A DNA stretch of 64,000 bases from Pseudomonadota bacterium (GTDB lineage: Bacteria; Pseudomonadota; Alphaproteobacteria; Azospirillales; Azospirillaceae): contig JAFAFA010000046.1 of NCBI GenBank assembly GCA_023423695.1, positions 62,001 through 126,000 on the forward strand, written 5' to 3'. Position 1 is the first letter of the stretch. Each line of letters begins with the position of its first letter. A program made the translations under genes and the position numbers. The notes beneath the pieces were generated by a model, which was given only the letters and a program-made list of their open reading frames with translations, was not told where the DNA came from and did not search any database. Shown in pieces: positions 24,913-35,267 of this stretch.

Positions 24913-25839
24913 CTAACGCCCCCAGCGCAGCACCACCGGATCGAGCCGCCTTGCGGCGTCCAGCAGTCCCTCGCGGCTGATCGGGTGCGGGCTGGCCAGC
25001 GGGTGGCGCATCGCATCAGATTTGATGATGCCGCCCTCCTTCATCAGGATCTTCGCGGTGGCGATGCCGCACTGACGGTTCTCGTGGTTGATCAGCGGCA
25101 GCCAGCGCCCATAGGCCGCCACCGCCCCCTCGCGGTCGCCGGCCAGATACGGGTCGACGATCTGGCGGATGCCGTCGGGATAGCCGCCGCCGGTCATCGC
25201 CCCCGTCGCCCCGGCGTCGAGGTCGGCCAGCAGCGTGATCGCCTCCTCCCCGTCCCAAGGGCCCTCGATGGCGTCGCCGCCCAGCTCGATCAGCGTGCGC
25301 AGCTTGGCCGCCGCCTGCGGCACCTCGATCTTGAAATAGGAGACCTGCGCGATCTCCCGCGCCATCCGCGCCAGCAGCGGCGCGGACAGCGGGGTGCCGC
25401 TCACGGGTGCGTCCTGGATCATGATCGGGATGTCGATGGCGTCCGAAACACGCTGGAAGAACTCGACGATACCGGCCTCCGGCACGCGGATGGTGGCGCC
25501 GTGATAGGGCGGCATCACCATCACCATCGCGGCCCCCAGAGCCTGGGCGCGGCGGCTGCGCTCGGCACAGGCACGGGTGCTGAAATGGGTGGTGGTGACG
25601 ATCACCGGCACCCGCCCGGCGACATGGGCCAGCATCGTTTCCATCAGCACCGCGCGCTCATCGTCGGTCAGCACGAACTGTTCGGAGAAGTTGGCGAGGA
25701 TGCACAGACCATCGGAGCCGGCATCGATCATGAAATCGACGCAACGCTTCTGGCCGTCGAGGTCAAGCTCTCCCGCTTCGGTGAAGATGGTGGGGACGAC
25801 GGGGAAGACACCGCGATAAGGACGGGCGCTGGGCGGCAT
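24913..25839 (-). CDS. araD: L-2-keto-3-deoxyarabonate dehydratase (DHDPS/NAL family)
   Basis: Encodes 308 residues of the dihydrodipicolinate synthase/N-acetylneuraminate lyase barrel. The Schiff-base lysine is Lys170 in QVSYFKIEVPQ. The context (araB upstream, araE downstream, araA and araC nearby) points to L-2-keto-3-deoxyarabonate dehydratase, which gives 2-oxoglutarate semialdehyde for AraE. An aldolase or DapA role is less likely. The ATG at 25839 has AGGA upstream and lies 35 bp after araB. The stop codon abuts the palindromic element. Confidence 0.85.
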   Translation of the reverse strand: MPPSARPYRGVFPVVPTIFTEAGELDLDGQKRCVDFMIDAGSDGLCILANFSEQFVLTDDERAVLMETMLAHVAGRVPVIVTTTHFSTRACAERSRRAQALGAAMVMVMPPYHGATIRVPEAGIVEFFQRVSDAIDIPIMIQDAPVSGTPLSAPLLARMAREIAQVSYFKIEVPQAAAKLRTLIELGGDAIEGPWDGEEAITLLADLDAGATGAMTGGGYPDGIRQIVDPYLAGDREGAVAAYGRWLPLINHENRQCGIATAKILMKEGGIIKSDAMRHPLASPHPISREGLLDAARRLDPVVLRWGR

Positions 25840-25874
25840 GGCGGTGGAATCCTTCAACGGAATCGGGTCGGGTT

Positions 25875-26756
25875 TCAACGCAGCGGGGAGCCGAAGCGTC
25901 CGGGCGGCAGGCCGCGGACGCCGGGGTCGCACTCGAACAGCGCCCCGGCCAGCGGCTCCTCGGGCCGGCCATGCGCCGCGGTGGTGACGAACAGCCGGTC
26001 GAGATCGGGACCGGCGAAGACGCAGGAGGTGACGCGGGAGACCGGAAGCGCGATGGCGCGGTCCAGACTGCCGTCAGGGCGGAAGCGGCTGACGCGGGCG
26101 CCGTCCCAATGGGCGATCCACAGGCAACCCTCGGCATCGCAGGTCATGCCGTCGGGATAGCCGTCGTCCTCGCCAAAGCGGATGTGGACGCGCTTGCCGG
26201 ACAGGCTGCCGTCCCTGCCGACCTCGAAGGCATAAACCGTGCGCGCCGCGCTGTCGGTGTGATAGATCGTCCGCCCGTCCGGCGACAGCGCCGGCCCGTT
26301 GGCGACGGTGTAGCCCTCGTCCACCCGGGTGACGGAGCCGTCGGGATCGATGCGGTAGAAGCTGCCGGCCGGCGCCTCCTCCGCGTCGTCCATGCTGCCG
26401 ACCCACAGCCGGCCCATGGCATCGGCCTTGCCGTCGTTCAGCCGGTTGCCCGGCCGGTCCGGCTCGATCCGCGCCAGCTCCCCGGCGATCACAGCCCGGC
26501 CCGGCTCCAGCATCAGGCGGACCACGCGGCGGGAACGCAGGCCGGCTATGAGGCCGTTGCCGTCGGCACTCTCCACCAGCCAGCAGGCGGCATCGTCAAG
26601 CTCCCACCCCGCCTGCACCCCATCGGTCAGGCCGTGGCGCAGGATGCGGGAGCCGCGGATGTCGACGAAGTAGACGGCATCCTGCCGCGGGGACCAGAGC
26701 GGCCCCTCCCCCAGCAGCGCCCGGACCTGCCAGACGCAACGCGCTTCCTGCGCCAT
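25875..26756 (-). CDS. araB: L-arabinolactonase (SMP-30/gluconolactonase family)
   Basis: Encodes 293 residues of the six-bladed propeller family. The metal-site segments GEGPLWSPRQDAVYFVDI, NGPALSPDGRTIYHTDS and GYPDGMTCDAEGCLWIAHW are present. Members open sugar-acid lactones using a bound divalent metal. In this cluster it should hydrolyse L-arabino-1,4-lactone made by AraA to L-arabonate, the substrate of AraC. It is the first gene of araB-araD-araE, diverging from gbpR, with a candidate GbpR site about 92 bp upstream of its ATG. Confidence 0.88.
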   Translation of the reverse strand: MAQEARCVWQVRALLGEGPLWSPRQDAVYFVDIRGSRILRHGLTDGVQAGWELDDAACWLVESADGNGLIAGLRSRRVVRLMLEPGRAVIAGELARIEPDRPGNRLNDGKADAMGRLWVGSMDDAEEAPAGSFYRIDPDGSVTRVDEGYTVANGPALSPDGRTIYHTDSAARTVYAFEVGRDGSLSGKRVHIRFGEDDGYPDGMTCDAEGCLWIAHWDGARVSRFRPDGSLDRAIALPVSRVTSCVFAGPDLDRLFVTTAAHGRPEEPLAGALFECDPGVRGLPPGRFGSPLR

Positions 26757-26847
26757 GCCGCTTCACTCCCCCCTCTCACCCCGAGGCTGTCGTTGCCGGC
26801 AGCCATTTCAAAATTTGTTGACGGACCAAACGATAAGAGGCCTTTTG

Positions 26848-26864
26848 ATAATCGTCCAATACGA
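26848..26864 (-). promoter_or_regulatory. Candidate GbpR operator in the araB-gbpR divergent region
   Basis: Read toward araB it is TCGTATTGGACGATTAT, sharing 15 of 17 bases with the ytfQ site. The core TCGTCCAATACGA on the other strand has TCGT/ACGA dyad symmetry, as expected for a LysR-type site. From its position it could control araB activation and gbpR autoregulation. Confidence 0.6.
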
Positions 26865-26944
26865 AGATGGGCGTTTGCGATATCAAATGTCGTATCCCGG
26901 CCCCCCATAGCCCGGTGACGGCGCCCAACCGGAGGCAACCACCC

Positions 26945-27958
26945 GTGACCCCGCAACGCTTCCCCCCGAACTGGTTCCAGAAGGCCCGGCTGAAGCTGCG
27001 CCATCTCCAGCTGTTCGCGGCGCTCGACGAACACCGCAACCTGCACCGGGCCGCCGCCAGCCTGAACATGTCGCAGCCGGCGGCTTCCAAGCTGTTGGGC
27101 GATCTGGAGGAAACGCTGGGGATCGAGCTGTTCGACCGCCATGGCCGCGGGATCGAGCCGAACTGGTACGGCAGCCTCATGATCCGCCACGCCCGGATGA
27201 TCCTCAGCGAGCTGCAGGAGACGGGAGAGGAACTGAACGCGCTGCTGGCCGGGCACAGCGGGCGGGTGTCGGTCGGCACGGTGATGGCCCCGGCGGTGGA
27301 GCTGGTGGTGCCGGTCATCAGCAGCCTGACCCGCGAGCATCCCAACCTGAAGGTCGCCGTGGCGGTGGAGACCAGCGACGTGCTGGCCGACCGGGTGCAC
27401 CAGGGGGTGATGGATTTCGCCATCGGCCGCCTGCCCGGCCATTTCGATCCCACCGCCTTCGAATACCAGGAGATCAGCAGCGAGGAGCTGTGCTTCGTCT
27501 GCCGCGCGGGCAACCCGCTGCTGCAGCTCGGCCGCCCGCTGACCGCCGCCGACCTGTCGGACGCCACCTGGATTCTGCAGCCGGTCGGCACGCTGCTGCG
27601 CGACCGGGTGGAGGCGCTGTTCCGCGCCGAGGGCGCCCGGCTGCCGCACAAGGTGATCGAAAGCGCCTCCCCGGTCATCTCGATGGCGATGGTGGCGGAG
27701 ACGGAGTCCATCACCGTCTTCGCCCGCGCGCTCGCCCAGGTGTTCACGCCCGGCGGCGGCTACGCCATCATGCCTTTCCACAAGCACTTCAGCGTCGAGC
27801 CCTACGGCATCTTCTGGCTGAAGGACCGGCCGCTGTCGCCGGGGGCCCGCACCGTGCTGTCGGCCGTGCGCGCGGCGTCGGAACTCAAGATGCGCCAATC
27901 GGCGGAGCCGGCCGCCGATACTGAAAACCATATCGGTTTGGCAAATAATCATATTTGA
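26945..27958 (+). CDS. gbpR: LysR-type regulator of sugar uptake and catabolism
   Basis: Encodes 337 residues. An N-terminal winged helix-turn-helix (LRHLQLFAALDEHRNLHRAAASLNMSQPAASKLL) is followed by a LysR substrate-binding domain. It matches the GbpR type known to sit beside chvE/sbpA in Agrobacterium and Azospirillum, where it controls the galactose/arabinose-binding protein gene. I chose the GTG at 26945 because GGAGG lies 9 bases upstream; an upstream ATG gives an N-terminal extension without homology. The stop codon lies inside the sbpA operator motif, so gbpR and the sbpA promoter overlap. Confidence 0.88.
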   Translation: MTPQRFPPNWFQKARLKLRHLQLFAALDEHRNLHRAAASLNMSQPAASKLLGDLEETLGIELFDRHGRGIEPNWYGSLMIRHARMILSELQETGEELNALLAGHSGRVSVGTVMAPAVELVVPVISSLTREHPNLKVAVAVETSDVLADRVHQGVMDFAIGRLPGHFDPTAFEYQEISSEELCFVCRAGNPLLQLGRPLTAADLSDATWILQPVGTLLRDRVEALFRAEGARLPHKVIESASPVISMAMVAETESITVFARALAQVFTPGGGYAIMPFHKHFSVEPYGIFWLKDRPLSPGARTVLSAVRAASELKMRQSAEPAADTENHIGLANNHI

Positions 27959-27965
27959 CAGTTAT
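27949..27965 (+). promoter_or_regulatory. Candidate GbpR operator/promoter of sbpA
   Basis: TCATATTTGACAGTTAT on the plus strand is the third copy of the motif, in the same orientation to its target as the other two. TTGACA at 27955-27960 is a perfect -35 hexamer. The site overlaps the last three codons of gbpR and lies 112 bp before the sbpA ATG. Confidence 0.65.
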
Positions 27966-28076
27966 GGGGAAACGGAGGATTGCTAGGGACACAAACCATC
28001 GCGTCCCAGGCCGTCCGCGACACCGAACGTGGGGGCTGCGAAGCGCGTGCCGTAAAAACGGGGAGGATTCCGGTCC

Positions 28077-29180
28077 ATGTCGTCTCCTAAGCGCTCTTCC
28101 TTCGGTTCGAAACTGGCTGGCAAACTTGGCGGCCTCACCATCGGCCTGCTGATCGCCGCCGGCACCGCAGCCGCCCCGGCGCTGGCGCAGGACAAGCCGA
28201 CCATCGGCATCGCCATGCCCACCAAGTCGTCGGCGCGCTGGATCGACGACGGCAACAACATGGTCAAGTATTTCCAGGAAAAGGGATACAAGACCGACCT
28301 GCAATATGCCGAGGACGACATCCCCAACCAGCTCGCCCAGATCGAGAACATGGTCACCAAGAACGACAAGGTTCTGGTGATCGCCGCCATCGACGGGACG
28401 ACGCTGACAGACGTGCTGCAGAAGGCGGCGGAACAGGGGGTGAAGGTCATCGCCTACGACCGCCTGATCCGCGGTTCCACCAACGTCGATTACTACGCCA
28501 CCTTCGACAACTTCCAGGTCGGCGTGCTTCAGGCCGCCTACATCGAGAAGGCTCTCGGCCTGAAGGAGGGTAAGGGCCCCTTCAACATCGAGCTGTTCGG
28601 CGGCTCGCCCGACGACAACAACGCCTATTTCTTCTACAACGGCGCCATGTCGGTGCTTCAGCCCTACATCGACAGCGGCAAGCTGAAGGTGCAGAGCGGG
28701 CAGATCGGCATGGACAAGGTGTCCACCCTGCGCTGGGACGGCGCCGCCGCCCAGTCCCGCATGGACAATCTGCTGAGCGCCTATTACGGCAACAAGACGC
28801 TGGACGCGGTGCTGTCGCCCTATGACGGCATCAGCATCGGCATCATCTCCTCGCTGAAGGGCGTCGGCTACGGCTCGGCCTCGCAACCGATGCCGGTCGT
28901 CACCGGCCAGGACGCCGAAGTGCCGTCGGTCAAGTCCATCCTGGCGGGAGAACAGCGCTCCACCGTCTTCAAGGACACCCGCGAATTGGCGAAGGTCACG
29001 GTCGGCATGGTCGACGATCTGCTGGCCGGCCGCACCCCGCAGGTCAACGACACCAAGACCTACGACAACGGCAAGAAGGTCGTTCCCTCCTATCTGCTGA
29101 AGCCGGTCAGCGTAGACTCCACGAACTGGAAACAGGTCCTGGTCGACGGCGGCTACTACAAGGAATCGCAGATCAAGTGA
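28077..29180 (+). CDS. sbpA: Periplasmic multiple-sugar-binding protein (ChvE/SbpA family)
   Basis: Encodes 367 residues. A signal peptide ends near ALAQDKP and is followed by a Peripla_BP_4 domain. IGIAMPTKSSARWIDDG, AAIDGTTLTDVLQKA and YDRLIRGSTNVDYYATFDN are close to ChvE. ChvE/SbpA proteins bind galactose, arabinose and related sugars, deliver them to the GguAB importer, and in some species also signal to chemoreceptors. It is the first gene of sbpA-gguA-gguB-araA-araC, under the gbpR-linked motif. Confidence 0.92.
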   Translation: MSSPKRSSFGSKLAGKLGGLTIGLLIAAGTAAAPALAQDKPTIGIAMPTKSSARWIDDGNNMVKYFQEKGYKTDLQYAEDDIPNQLAQIENMVTKNDKVLVIAAIDGTTLTDVLQKAAEQGVKVIAYDRLIRGSTNVDYYATFDNFQVGVLQAAYIEKALGLKEGKGPFNIELFGGSPDDNNAYFFYNGAMSVLQPYIDSGKLKVQSGQIGMDKVSTLRWDGAAAQSRMDNLLSAYYGNKTLDAVLSPYDGISIGIISSLKGVGYGSASQPMPVVTGQDAEVPSVKSILAGEQRSTVFKDTRELAKVTVGMVDDLLAGRTPQVNDTKTYDNGKKVVPSYLLKPVSVDSTNWKQVLVDGGYYKESQIK

Positions 29181-29264
29181 GTGAACGGTGCTGGAGGAGG
29201 TGCCGTCCGGCACCCGCCTTCAGCGCTCCGCCGGACCATGCAGGCAGGCGACCGGGGGTCATCC

Positions 29265-30856
<1,592 letters not shown>

Positions 30857-30860
<4 letters not shown>

Positions 30861-32056
30861 GCGCCGAACTGAATCTTCCGGCCGCCCCGCCGCGCCAGGC
30901 CTCCATGGCCAGGTTCCTGAAGAGCCACATGCGCGATTACGGCATGCTGATCTCGCTGCTGGCGATCGTGGCCTTCTTCCAGTACATGACCAACGGCACG
31001 CTGCTGCAGCCGCTGAACCTGACCAACCTCGTCCTGCAGAACAGCTACATCGTCATCATGGCGCTGGGCATGCTGCTGGTGATCGTCGCCGGGCACATCG
31101 ACCTGTCGGTGGGGTCCGTCGTCGGCTTCATCGGCGCGCTGGCTGCCATCCTGATGGTGCAGTTCCACCTGCATTTTATCCCCACCGCCATCCTCTGCCT
31201 GCTGGCCGGCGGCGCCATCGGCGCGGCGCAGGGCTATTGGGTCGCCTATTTCCGCATTCCGTCCTTCATCGTGACGCTGGCCGGCATGCTGGTCTTCCGC
31301 GGCCTCAGCCTCGTCCTGCTGGCCGGCCAGTCGGTCGGTCCCTTCCCGGTGGAGTTCCAGCGCCTCAGCTCCGGCTTCATCCCGGACGTCTTCGGCACCG
31401 CCGGCTTCCACACCACCACCCTGCTGCTTTGCCTGGTGACGCCCGCGATCATCATCGGCCTCAGCGTCGCCGCCCGCATCCGCCGCCACCGCTTCGCCAT
31501 CGAACAGGAGCCGCTGCCGCTGTTCCTGCTGAAGAGCGCCGGTCTGTTCGCGGTGGTCGCCTATATCGGCATGCTGCTGGCCTCCTACAAAGGGCTGCCG
31601 AACGTCCTGATCATCATGGCGCTGCTGATCGGGATCTACGCCTTCGTCACCCGCGACACCACCATCGGCCGGCGCATCTACGCGCTGGGCGGCAACGAGA
31701 AAGCCGCCAAGCTGTCGGGCATCGACACCCGCCGCCTGTCCTTCTACACCTTCGTCAACATGGGCGTGCTGGCCGCGCTGGCCGGCCTGATCTTCGCCGC
31801 CCGCCTGAACACCGCGACGCCGAAGGCCGGCGTGTCGTTCGAACTGGACGTGATCGCCGCCTGCTTCATCGGCGGCGCCTCGGCCTCGGGCGGCGTCGGC
31901 CGGGTGACCGGTGCGGTGATCGGCGCCTTCATCATGGGCGTGATGAACAACGGCATGTCGATCCTCGGCATCGGCATCGACTGGCAGCAGGTGATCAAGG
32001 GTCTGGTGCTGCTCGCCGCCGTCTGCTTCGACGTCTACAACAAGGGCAAGGCCTGA
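30857..32056 (+). CDS. gguB: Sugar ABC transporter permease
   Basis: Encodes 399 residues with about ten hydrophobic helices (BPD_transp_2 family). The segments MLLVIVAGHIDLSVGSVVGFIGA and GGASASGGVGRVTGA are diagnostic of sugar permeases of the XylH/GguB branch, which are longer than RbsC. It forms the channel for sugars delivered by SbpA. The start overlaps gguA by four bases. araA follows after 28 bp. Confidence 0.92.
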
Positions 32057-32084
32057 GGCCTTCCGCCCCGACCGGACAATCGCC

Positions 32085-33023
32085 ATGACGCTCCCCACCC
32101 TCGGCCTCGTCGGCCTGGGAAAGATCGCCCGCGACCAGCACATCCCGGCAATCGCCGCCACCGGCCTGTTCGAACTGGCCGCCGTGGTCAGCCCCGATGG
32201 CGCGACGGTCGATGGCGTGCCGACCTTCCGCTCGCAGGCGGAGATGCTGGCAGCCCTGCCCGGCCTGGATGCCGTGGCGCTCTGCACCCCACCCGCCGTC
32301 CGCCACGGCCTGACGGTGGAGGCGCTCCGCGCCGGCAAGCATGTGCTGATCGAGAAGCCGCCCGCCGCCACCCTGTCGGAGCTTCACGATCTGGTGGCGG
32401 AGGCGGAGGCCGCCCGCCGCACCCTGTTCACCGCCTGGCATTCGCAGTTCAACCCGGCGGTGGAGGAGACGCGTCGTCGGCTGGCGGAGGCCGATATCCG
32501 CAGCGTCGCCATCACCTGGAAGGAGGATGTCCGGCGCTGGCATCCGGGCCAGGACTGGATCTTCGCGGCGGGCGGCTTCGGCGTGTTCGACCCCGGCATC
32601 AACGCCCTGTCGATCCTGACCGACATCCTGCCGGCACCGGTCTTCGTCCGCTCCGCCGACCTGCATGTGCCGGCGAACCGCGACACCGCCATCGCCGCGA
32701 CGCTGGAGATGCGGGCGGCCCCCGGTTCCCGCATCGGCCGCGTCACCGCCGATTTCGACTTCCTCCAGCAGGGCGAGCAGACCTGGTCCATCGTGATCGA
32801 AACCGATGGCGGCCGGCTGGATCTCACCCATGGCGGAACCCGCCTGACGGTGGACGGCACGCCCGTGCTGGCCGAGCCCGACACCGAATACCAGCGCATC
32901 TATCGTCACTTCCACCGGTTGATAGGCGACGGGGTGAGCGACGTCGACGCCCGCCCGCTGTCCCTGGTCGCCGACGCCTGCATGGTCGGGCGCTGGCATC
33001 GCACCGACGCCTTCGACTGGTAA
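32085..33023 (+). CDS. araA: L-arabinose (D-galactose) 1-dehydrogenase
   Basis: Encodes 312 residues of the Gfo/Idh/MocA family. An N-terminal Rossmann motif (LGLVGLGKIARDQHIPAI) precedes the EKPPAATL block carrying the catalytic-type Lys. The segment WKEDVRRWHPGQDWI closely resembles AraA of Azospirillum brasilense, which oxidises L-arabinose and D-galactose to 1,4-lactones with NAD(P)+. It starts the catabolic route that AraB, AraC, AraD and AraE continue. Confidence 0.9.
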   Translation: MTLPTLGLVGLGKIARDQHIPAIAATGLFELAAVVSPDGATVDGVPTFRSQAEMLAALPGLDAVALCTPPAVRHGLTVEALRAGKHVLIEKPPAATLSELHDLVAEAEAARRTLFTAWHSQFNPAVEETRRRLAEADIRSVAITWKEDVRRWHPGQDWIFAAGGFGVFDPGINALSILTDILPAPVFVRSADLHVPANRDTAIAATLEMRAAPGSRIGRVTADFDFLQQGEQTWSIVIETDGGRLDLTHGGTRLTVDGTPVLAEPDTEYQRIYRHFHRLIGDGVSDVDARPLSLVADACMVGRWHRTDAFDW

Positions 33024-33098
33024 CGCCGCCGCAGCGACGCACTCCCAACTCCGGCGCCGCCGATCCGGCCCGCGCCCCAACCTGAAACCGGTGCCGAC

Positions 33099-34925
33099 AT
33101 GACCGATACGAAGCCCCCCTTCCCCCCCAATTCCTCCGAGTCCGGGCGTCGGCTGCGGTCGCGCGCGTGGTTCGACAACCCCGCCAACCCCGACATGACC
33201 GCGCTCTACCTGGAGCGTTACCTGAATTTCGGCCTGACGCGGGAGGAGCTGCAGTCCGGCGCGCCCATCATCGGCATCGCCCAGACCGGGTCCGACCTCA
33301 GCCCCTGCAACCGGCACCATCTGGTGCTGGCCGAACGGCTGCGCGAGGGCATCCGCACCGCCGGCGGCATCGCCATCGAGTTTCCGGTCCATCCGATCCA
33401 GGAAACCGGCAAGCGGCCGACCGCCTCCATCGACCGCAACCTCGCCTATCTCGGCCTCGTCGAGGTTCTGCACGGCTATCCGCTGGACGGCGTGGTGCTG
33501 ACCATCGGCTGCGACAAGACCACGCCCGCCTGCCTGATGGCGGCGGCCACCGTCAACATCCCGGCCATCGCGCTGTCGGTCGGCCCGATGCTGAACGGCT
33601 GGTTCCGCGGCGAGCGCACCGGCTCCGGCACCATCGTGTGGAAGGCCCGCCAGTTGATGGCGGCCGGCGAGATCGATTATCAGGGCTTCATCGAGCTGGT
33701 GGCGTCGTCCGCCCCCTCGACAGGCTACTGCAACACCATGGGCACCGCCTCCACCATGAATTCGCTGGCGGAGGTGCTGGGCATGCAGCTTCCGGGCTCG
33801 GCCGCCATCCCCGCCCCCTACCGCGAGCGCCAGCAGGCCGCCTACGAGACCGGCAAGCGCATCGTCGAGATGGTGCGCCAGGACATCAAGCCGTCGGACA
33901 TCCTGACCCGCGACGCCTTCCTCAACGCCATCGTCGTCAATTCCGCCATCGGCGGCTCGACCAACGCGCCGATCCACATCAACGCCATCGCCAAGCACAT
34001 CGGCGTGCCGCTGACGGTGGACGACTGGCAGACCCATGGGCTGGGCGTGCCGCTGCTGGTCAACCTCCAGCCGGCCGGCGAGTATCTGGGCGAGGACTTC
34101 CACCGCGCCGGCGGCGTGCCGGCGGTGGTGTCGCAGTTGATGCGCCAGGGACTGATCCGCGAGGACGCGCCCAACGTCAACGGCCGCAGCATCGGCGAGA
34201 ACTGCCGCAACACCGAGATCCTCGATACCCGCGTCATCCACCCGATCGACGACCCGCTGAAGATCAACGCCGGCTTCGTCGTGCTGCGCGGCAATCTGTT
34301 CAGCGCCGCCATCATGAAGACCAGCGTCATCTCCGACGAGTTCCGCGAGCGTTACCTGTCGAATCCCGGCGACCCCGAGGCGTTCGAGGGCAAGGTCGTC
34401 GTCTTCGACGGGCCGGAAGACTACCACCACCGCATCGACGACCCGTCGCTGGGCATCGACGCCTACACCATCCTGGTCATCCGGGGCGCCGGCCCCATCG
34501 GCTACCCCGGTGCGGCGGAGGTGGTGAACATGCGGCCCCCCGCGGAGCTCATCAAGCAGGGCATCCACTCCCTGCCCTGCATCGGCGACGGGCGGCAGTC
34601 CGGCACCTCCGGCTCCCCCTCGATCCTCAACGCCTCGCCGGAGGCGGCGGCCGGCGGCAACCTCGGGCTTCTGCGCACCGGCGACCGCGTGCGCATCGAC
34701 CTGCGCCGCGGCAGCGCCGACATCCTGATCTCCGAAGCCGAACTCGCCGACCGCAAGGCGTCCCTGGAGGCCGCCGGCGGCTACCCCGCCCCGCCGTCCC
34801 AGACGCCGTGGCAGGAGATCCAGCGCGGCATCGTCGACCAGCTGGACGAGGGCATGGTCCTGAAGCCGGCGGTCAAGTACCAGCGCGTGGCGCAGACGAT
34901 GGGGATCCCGCGCGACAATCATTGA
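33099..34925 (+). CDS. araC: L-arabonate dehydratase (IlvD/Edd family)
   Basis: Encodes 608 residues. The iron-sulfur cluster cysteines typical of the family are visible in the contexts DLSPCNRHH, IGCDKTTPACLM and GYCNTMGTA. LPCIGDGRQSGTSGSPS near the C-terminus is a family signature. It dehydrates L-arabonate to L-2-keto-3-deoxyarabonate. It belongs to the sugar-acid dehydratase branch and not to IlvD of branched-chain synthesis, judged by its place after araA. It is the last gene of the sbpA operon. The symbol araC here follows Azospirillum usage, not the E. coli regulator. Confidence 0.9.
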   Translation: MTDTKPPFPPNSSESGRRLRSRAWFDNPANPDMTALYLERYLNFGLTREELQSGAPIIGIAQTGSDLSPCNRHHLVLAERLREGIRTAGGIAIEFPVHPIQETGKRPTASIDRNLAYLGLVEVLHGYPLDGVVLTIGCDKTTPACLMAAATVNIPAIALSVGPMLNGWFRGERTGSGTIVWKARQLMAAGEIDYQGFIELVASSAPSTGYCNTMGTASTMNSLAEVLGMQLPGSAAIPAPYRERQQAAYETGKRIVEMVRQDIKPSDILTRDAFLNAIVVNSAIGGSTNAPIHINAIAKHIGVPLTVDDWQTHGLGVPLLVNLQPAGEYLGEDFHRAGGVPAVVSQLMRQGLIREDAPNVNGRSIGENCRNTEILDTRVIHPIDDPLKINAGFVVLRGNLFSAAIMKTSVISDEFRERYLSNPGDPEAFEGKVVVFDGPEDYHHRIDDPSLGIDAYTILVIRGAGPIGYPGAAEVVNMRPPAELIKQGIHSLPCIGDGRQSGTSGSPSILNASPEAAAGGNLGLLRTGDRVRIDLRRGSADILISEAELADRKASLEAAGGYPAPPSQTPWQEIQRGIVDQLDEGMVLKPAVKYQRVAQTMGIPRDNH

Positions 34926-34948
34926 CGGAGTGCCCAAAACGCCTGCGT

Positions 34949-35015
34949 TCTCCCCCTCTCCTGTGATCGGATCGGCCTCTGGCCGACCGAGGGCGGGAGA
35001 GGGATGGGGAGAGGG
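34949..35015. repeat. Intergenic palindromic element after araC
   Basis: TCTCCCCCTCTCC and the downstream GGAGAGGGATGGGGAGAG form long C/G-rich arms around an inner hairpin, CGGCC-TCT-GGCCG. It resembles the CCCCTCTCC palindrome at 21880. It may act as the 3' end of the sbpA operon message. The remaining 342-bp gap up to the next gene holds the elements listed next. Confidence 0.6.
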
Positions 35016-35086
35016 TACCGCGGCCGGCACTCCCCCACGCATCCCAGCAATGTCCCACCAATCCCTGTGACTTTTCACCGCCGCCC

Positions 35087-35115
35087 TTGACGTACGCCTC
35101 GCTTTGCCCACATAA
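35087..35115 (+). promoter_or_regulatory. Candidate housekeeping promoter for the RNase J-like gene
   Basis: TTGACG and ACATAA are separated by 17 bp. They lie about 150 bp before the start codon in an otherwise GC-rich gap. The -10 match is only moderate. Confidence 0.35.
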
Positions 35116-35250
35116 GCCTTCACGAAACACTCCAGCCCAGCCGTCCGACGGCCGCCGCCAAGGCGCCTCCGGCCGGGTCCCTTCCATGACGAGATCCGCA
35201 TCGACGAGCGATGCACGCCCGTCCGGCAGCGTCGAATGCCGGCTTATGTG
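35109..35250. repeat. 10-bp long-range inverted repeat spanning the RNase J leader
   Basis: CACATAAGCC (35109-35118) and GGCTTATGTG (35241-35250) are perfect inverted copies 122 bp apart. CGTACG occurs just outside each arm. The right arm ends 17 bases before the chosen start codon, so pairing could place the translation start next to a long stem. Confidence 0.5.
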
Positions 35251-35267
35251 AGACGTACGACAGAGGC

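Noticed and set aside
24913..25839. dapA (lysine biosynthesis) for the DHDPS-family gene
   Set aside because: The Schiff-base lysine is shared by the whole superfamily, and the arabinose-pathway neighbours favour L-2-keto-3-deoxyarabonate dehydratase.
31995..35216. 1073-codon minus-strand open frame over araA/araC
   Set aside because: Antisense to two well-supported catabolic genes; no domain, no promoter, typical GC-driven frame.
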